A stretch of DNA of 64,000 nucleotides, taken from the NCBI RefSeq assembly GCF_963678225.1, contig NZ_OY782763.1, positions 1 to 64,000 of the forward strand, written 5' to 3'. Under the pieces are notes generated by a model that saw nothing but the letters and a program-made list of their open reading frames with translations, searched no databases and was not told the DNA's origin. Within the stretch, counting starts at the first letter, position 1, and each line of letters begins with the position of its first letter. The stretch comes from an uncultured Cohaesibacter sp. (GTDB lineage Bacteria; Pseudomonadota; Alphaproteobacteria; Rhizobiales; Cohaesibacteraceae). This document shows, one piece after another, positions 62,153 through 64,000 of the stretch. Both the position numbers and the translations under genes were made by a program.

Positions 62153-63787
62153 ATGCTACATTTTGCCCGATGGAAGGTTGCGCTGGTTTTACTAGTCGTG
62201 CTCGTAGGCCTTCTCTTTTCTCTTCCCAACCTCTTTTCCGATCAGGAACTGCAAGACGATTATCCAAGCTGGCTGCCGAACAGCAAGATTGTGCTTGGAC
62301 TTGACTTGCAGGGTGGTGCGCACATTCTCATGCAGGTGGAAAAAGACGGTATTATCGAGGATCGGCTCGAGATCCTCCGTGGTGATGTCCGTTCTGCTTT
62401 GCGTGAAGATAAAATCGGTTACACCGGTTTGGCTGCCAGAGATGGCGCTGTTCAGGTCCGAATCCGCGATATCACGCAGCTGGATGCTGCACGTGAAAAA
62501 TTGCAAGACCTGGTTCAACCAGTCTCAACCTCTTTGCTCACCGGTGGCGGTGCGATGGAAACCTCGCTCGAAGTCAATGACGATGGCCTGATGCGCCTAG
62601 TGTTGACCGAAGAGGGCATCACCGCGCGCGTATCAAGTGCCGTGGCTCAGTCGGTTGAAGTCATTCGCCGCCGCGTTGACGAACTTGGAACGACCGAACC
62701 ATCCATCCAGCGCGAAGGGGAAGATCGTATTCTTGTTCAGGTTCCGGGCCTGCAGGATCCAGACCGCTTGAAAGACATTCTGGAAACAACTGCGAACCTG
62801 TCCTTCCGTATGGTCGATACGTCCATGGCACCGGAAACGGCTCTTCAGACGCGCCCACCTCTGGATTCAGAAATTCTCTACGAAGCGGACGATCCGCAGA
62901 ACCCGACGGCTCAGGAAAACCGCGTTCCTTATCTCGTTAAGAAACGTGTTCTGATTTCAGGTGACGAATTGGATGATGCGCAGCCGACCTTTGATTCCCG
63001 CACAAACGAACCGGTTGTTTCATTCCGTTTCAATACATCGGGCGCGAAAAAGTTCGCCCGAGTTACCGAACAGAATGTTGGCCTGCCATTCGCCATCGTG
63101 CTTGATGACGAGGTTATCTCAGCACCATCCATTCGCGAACCTATCCGTGGTGGGTCCGGCATTATTTCCGGCTCATTCACAGCCGAAAGCGCCAATGACC
63201 TTGCCGTTCTGATGCGCGCTGGTGCTTTGCCTGCAAAGTTGACAATCGTCGAAGAAAGAACGGTTGGTCCGGGCCTTGGTGCAGACTCCATTGCCGCCGG
63301 CGAAATTGCCGGTATCGTGGGTGCTTTTGCTGTCGTGATCTTCATGATCATTGCCTATGGCCTGTTCGGCATCTTTGCCAACATTGCGCTAGCGGTGAAT
63401 GTTTGCCTGTTGCTCGGGGTTCTTTCCTTCCTCGGCGCAACGCTCACATTGCCGGGCATCGCCGGTATCGTGTTGACCGTCGGTATGGCCGTGGACGCCA
63501 ACGTGCTAATTTTCGAACGCATACGAGAAGAAAACAATTATGGTCGTTCAACGATTGCTGCAATTGATGCGGGTTACTCCCGCGCTCTGGGCACCATTCT
63601 CGACGCCAACATCACGACCTTCATCGCCGCTGTGATCCTCTTTTCTCTGGGCTCTGGTCCAGTGCGAGGCTTTGCGATTACGCTGGCCGTTGGTATCGTA
63701 ACGACCGTCTTCTCGGCATTTACTTTCAACCGACTGATTGTTGCGACATGGATCAAATACCGTCGTCCATCCAATCTGCCAATCTGA
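62153..63787 (+). CDS. secD: Protein translocase subunit SecD
   Basis: 544 residues. A first membrane segment (about 6-25), then the periplasmic P1 domain beginning GLDLQGGAHILMQVEKD (about 49-65), and five C-terminal membrane helices with GIVLTVGMAVDANVLIFERIREE (about 437-459). It uses the proton-motive force to pull exported protein through SecYEG. A GGTAGGAT site precedes the ATG, and secF follows after 18 bases in the same operon. Confidence 0.96.
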   Translation: MLHFARWKVALVLLVVLVGLLFSLPNLFSDQELQDDYPSWLPNSKIVLGLDLQGGAHILMQVEKDGIIEDRLEILRGDVRSALREDKIGYTGLAARDGAVQVRIRDITQLDAAREKLQDLVQPVSTSLLTGGGAMETSLEVNDDGLMRLVLTEEGITARVSSAVAQSVEVIRRRVDELGTTEPSIQREGEDRILVQVPGLQDPDRLKDILETTANLSFRMVDTSMAPETALQTRPPLDSEILYEADDPQNPTAQENRVPYLVKKRVLISGDELDDAQPTFDSRTNEPVVSFRFNTSGAKKFARVTEQNVGLPFAIVLDDEVISAPSIREPIRGGSGIISGSFTAESANDLAVLMRAGALPAKLTIVEERTVGPGLGADSIAAGEIAGIVGAFAVVIFMIIAYGLFGIFANIALAVNVCLLLGVLSFLGATLTLPGIAGIVLTVGMAVDANVLIFERIREENNYGRSTIAAIDAGYSRALGTILDANITTFIAAVILFSLGSGPVRGFAITLAVGIVTTVFSAFTFNRLIVATWIKYRRPSNLPI

Positions 63788-63805
63788 CCTACCGGAGATA
63801 AGAAA

Positions 63806-64000
63806 ATGAAACCAATTCGTTTTATCCCGGATGGCACCAAAATCCGGTTCATGCGGCATCGGTACTGGAGCTTTCCGCTTTCAGCCACCTTGCTTGTCGC
63901 ATCCATTGTATTGTTCTTGATCGCAGGCCTCAATTACGGCATCGACTTCAAGGGTGGTACGCTGATTGAAATCCAGACGGCCGAAGATGTCGCCGACCTG
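63806..64000 (+). CDS. secF: Protein translocase subunit SecF (partial, cut by window end)
   Basis: The first 65 residues are present: MKPIRFIPDGTKIRF, the first membrane segment (LSATLLVASIVLFLIAGL) and the family motif NYGIDFKGGTLIEIQ. CGGAGA lies before the ATG. The gene continues beyond base 64000. Confidence 0.93.
   Translation, partial: MKPIRFIPDGTKIRFMRHRYWSFPLSATLLVASIVLFLIAGLNYGIDFKGGTLIEIQTAEDVADL

Overview
The window reads as a stretch of chromosome from an alphaproteobacterium, most likely of the order Hyphomicrobiales (Rhizobiales). The evidence is the gene content and order: a pcm-tolC-popZ-valS run, DUF815 ATPase next to yajC-secD-secF, a tandem cold-shock-domain protein followed by DUF192, an NDUFS4-like complex I protein, the general amino-acid transporter aapJQMP and the choline transporter choXWV. 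GC content looks moderate (about 50-55% by eye), which would fit a marine lineage such as Cohaesibacteraceae; the genus is a guess. I see no insertion sequence, integrase, CRISPR array or rRNA. Four tRNAs are present: Pro(TGG), Arg(TCT), Asn(GTT) and Cys(GCA).

Layout. 0-5.5 kb: CPA2 cation/proton antiporter, glyoxalase I, sirtuin, tandem CSD protein, DUF192 protein, tRNA-Pro, NDUFS4-like protein, tRNA-Arg. 5.6-10.7 kb: an osmoadaptation block, choXWV followed by ktrAB. 10.7-11.6 kb: a protein of two receiver domains. 12.1-16.1 kb: a four-gene envelope-lipid glycosylation set (GT39, PAP2 phosphatase, GT2, LAB_N protein). 16.2-22.3 kb: metC diverging from aapJQMP. 22.3-25.6 kb: outer-membrane barrel, mercaptopyruvate sulfurtransferase, AhpD-like protein, AlaX editing protein.

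25.8-35.3 kb is the most distinctive region. It holds an iron-dependent dehydrogenase, a tripartite tricarboxylate-type transporter (TctB-TctC-TctA), a DapA-superfamily lyase, a D-2-hydroxyacid dehydrogenase and a PdxA2-type dehydrogenase. These are followed by a GntR/FCD regulator and a DUF1537 acid-sugar kinase on the opposite strand. PdxA2 plus DUF1537 kinase is the known pair for four-carbon sugar acids such as D-threonate and D-erythronate. The three extra enzymes suggest a wider or different pathway. A TTGACAAAT-type motif recurs at the three promoter regions I examined here.

35.9-41 kb: a 939-residue Calx-beta/RTX protein built by two visible internal duplications, then an OafA-type acyltransferase with an SGNH domain. 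41-43.7 kb: a flavin/AhpD-like/DUF1348 operon diverging from a LysR regulator. 43.9-48.4 kb: an RND efflux pump (adaptor and permease). 48.8-51.7 kb: cobalamin genes cobU, cobD and cobC. 52.2-53.2 kb: a GAF-GGDEF diguanylate cyclase. 53.7-60.2 kb: pcm, tolC, popZ, valS. 60.3-64 kb: a small unknown protein, DUF815 ATPase, yajC, secD and the start of secF, which runs off the window.
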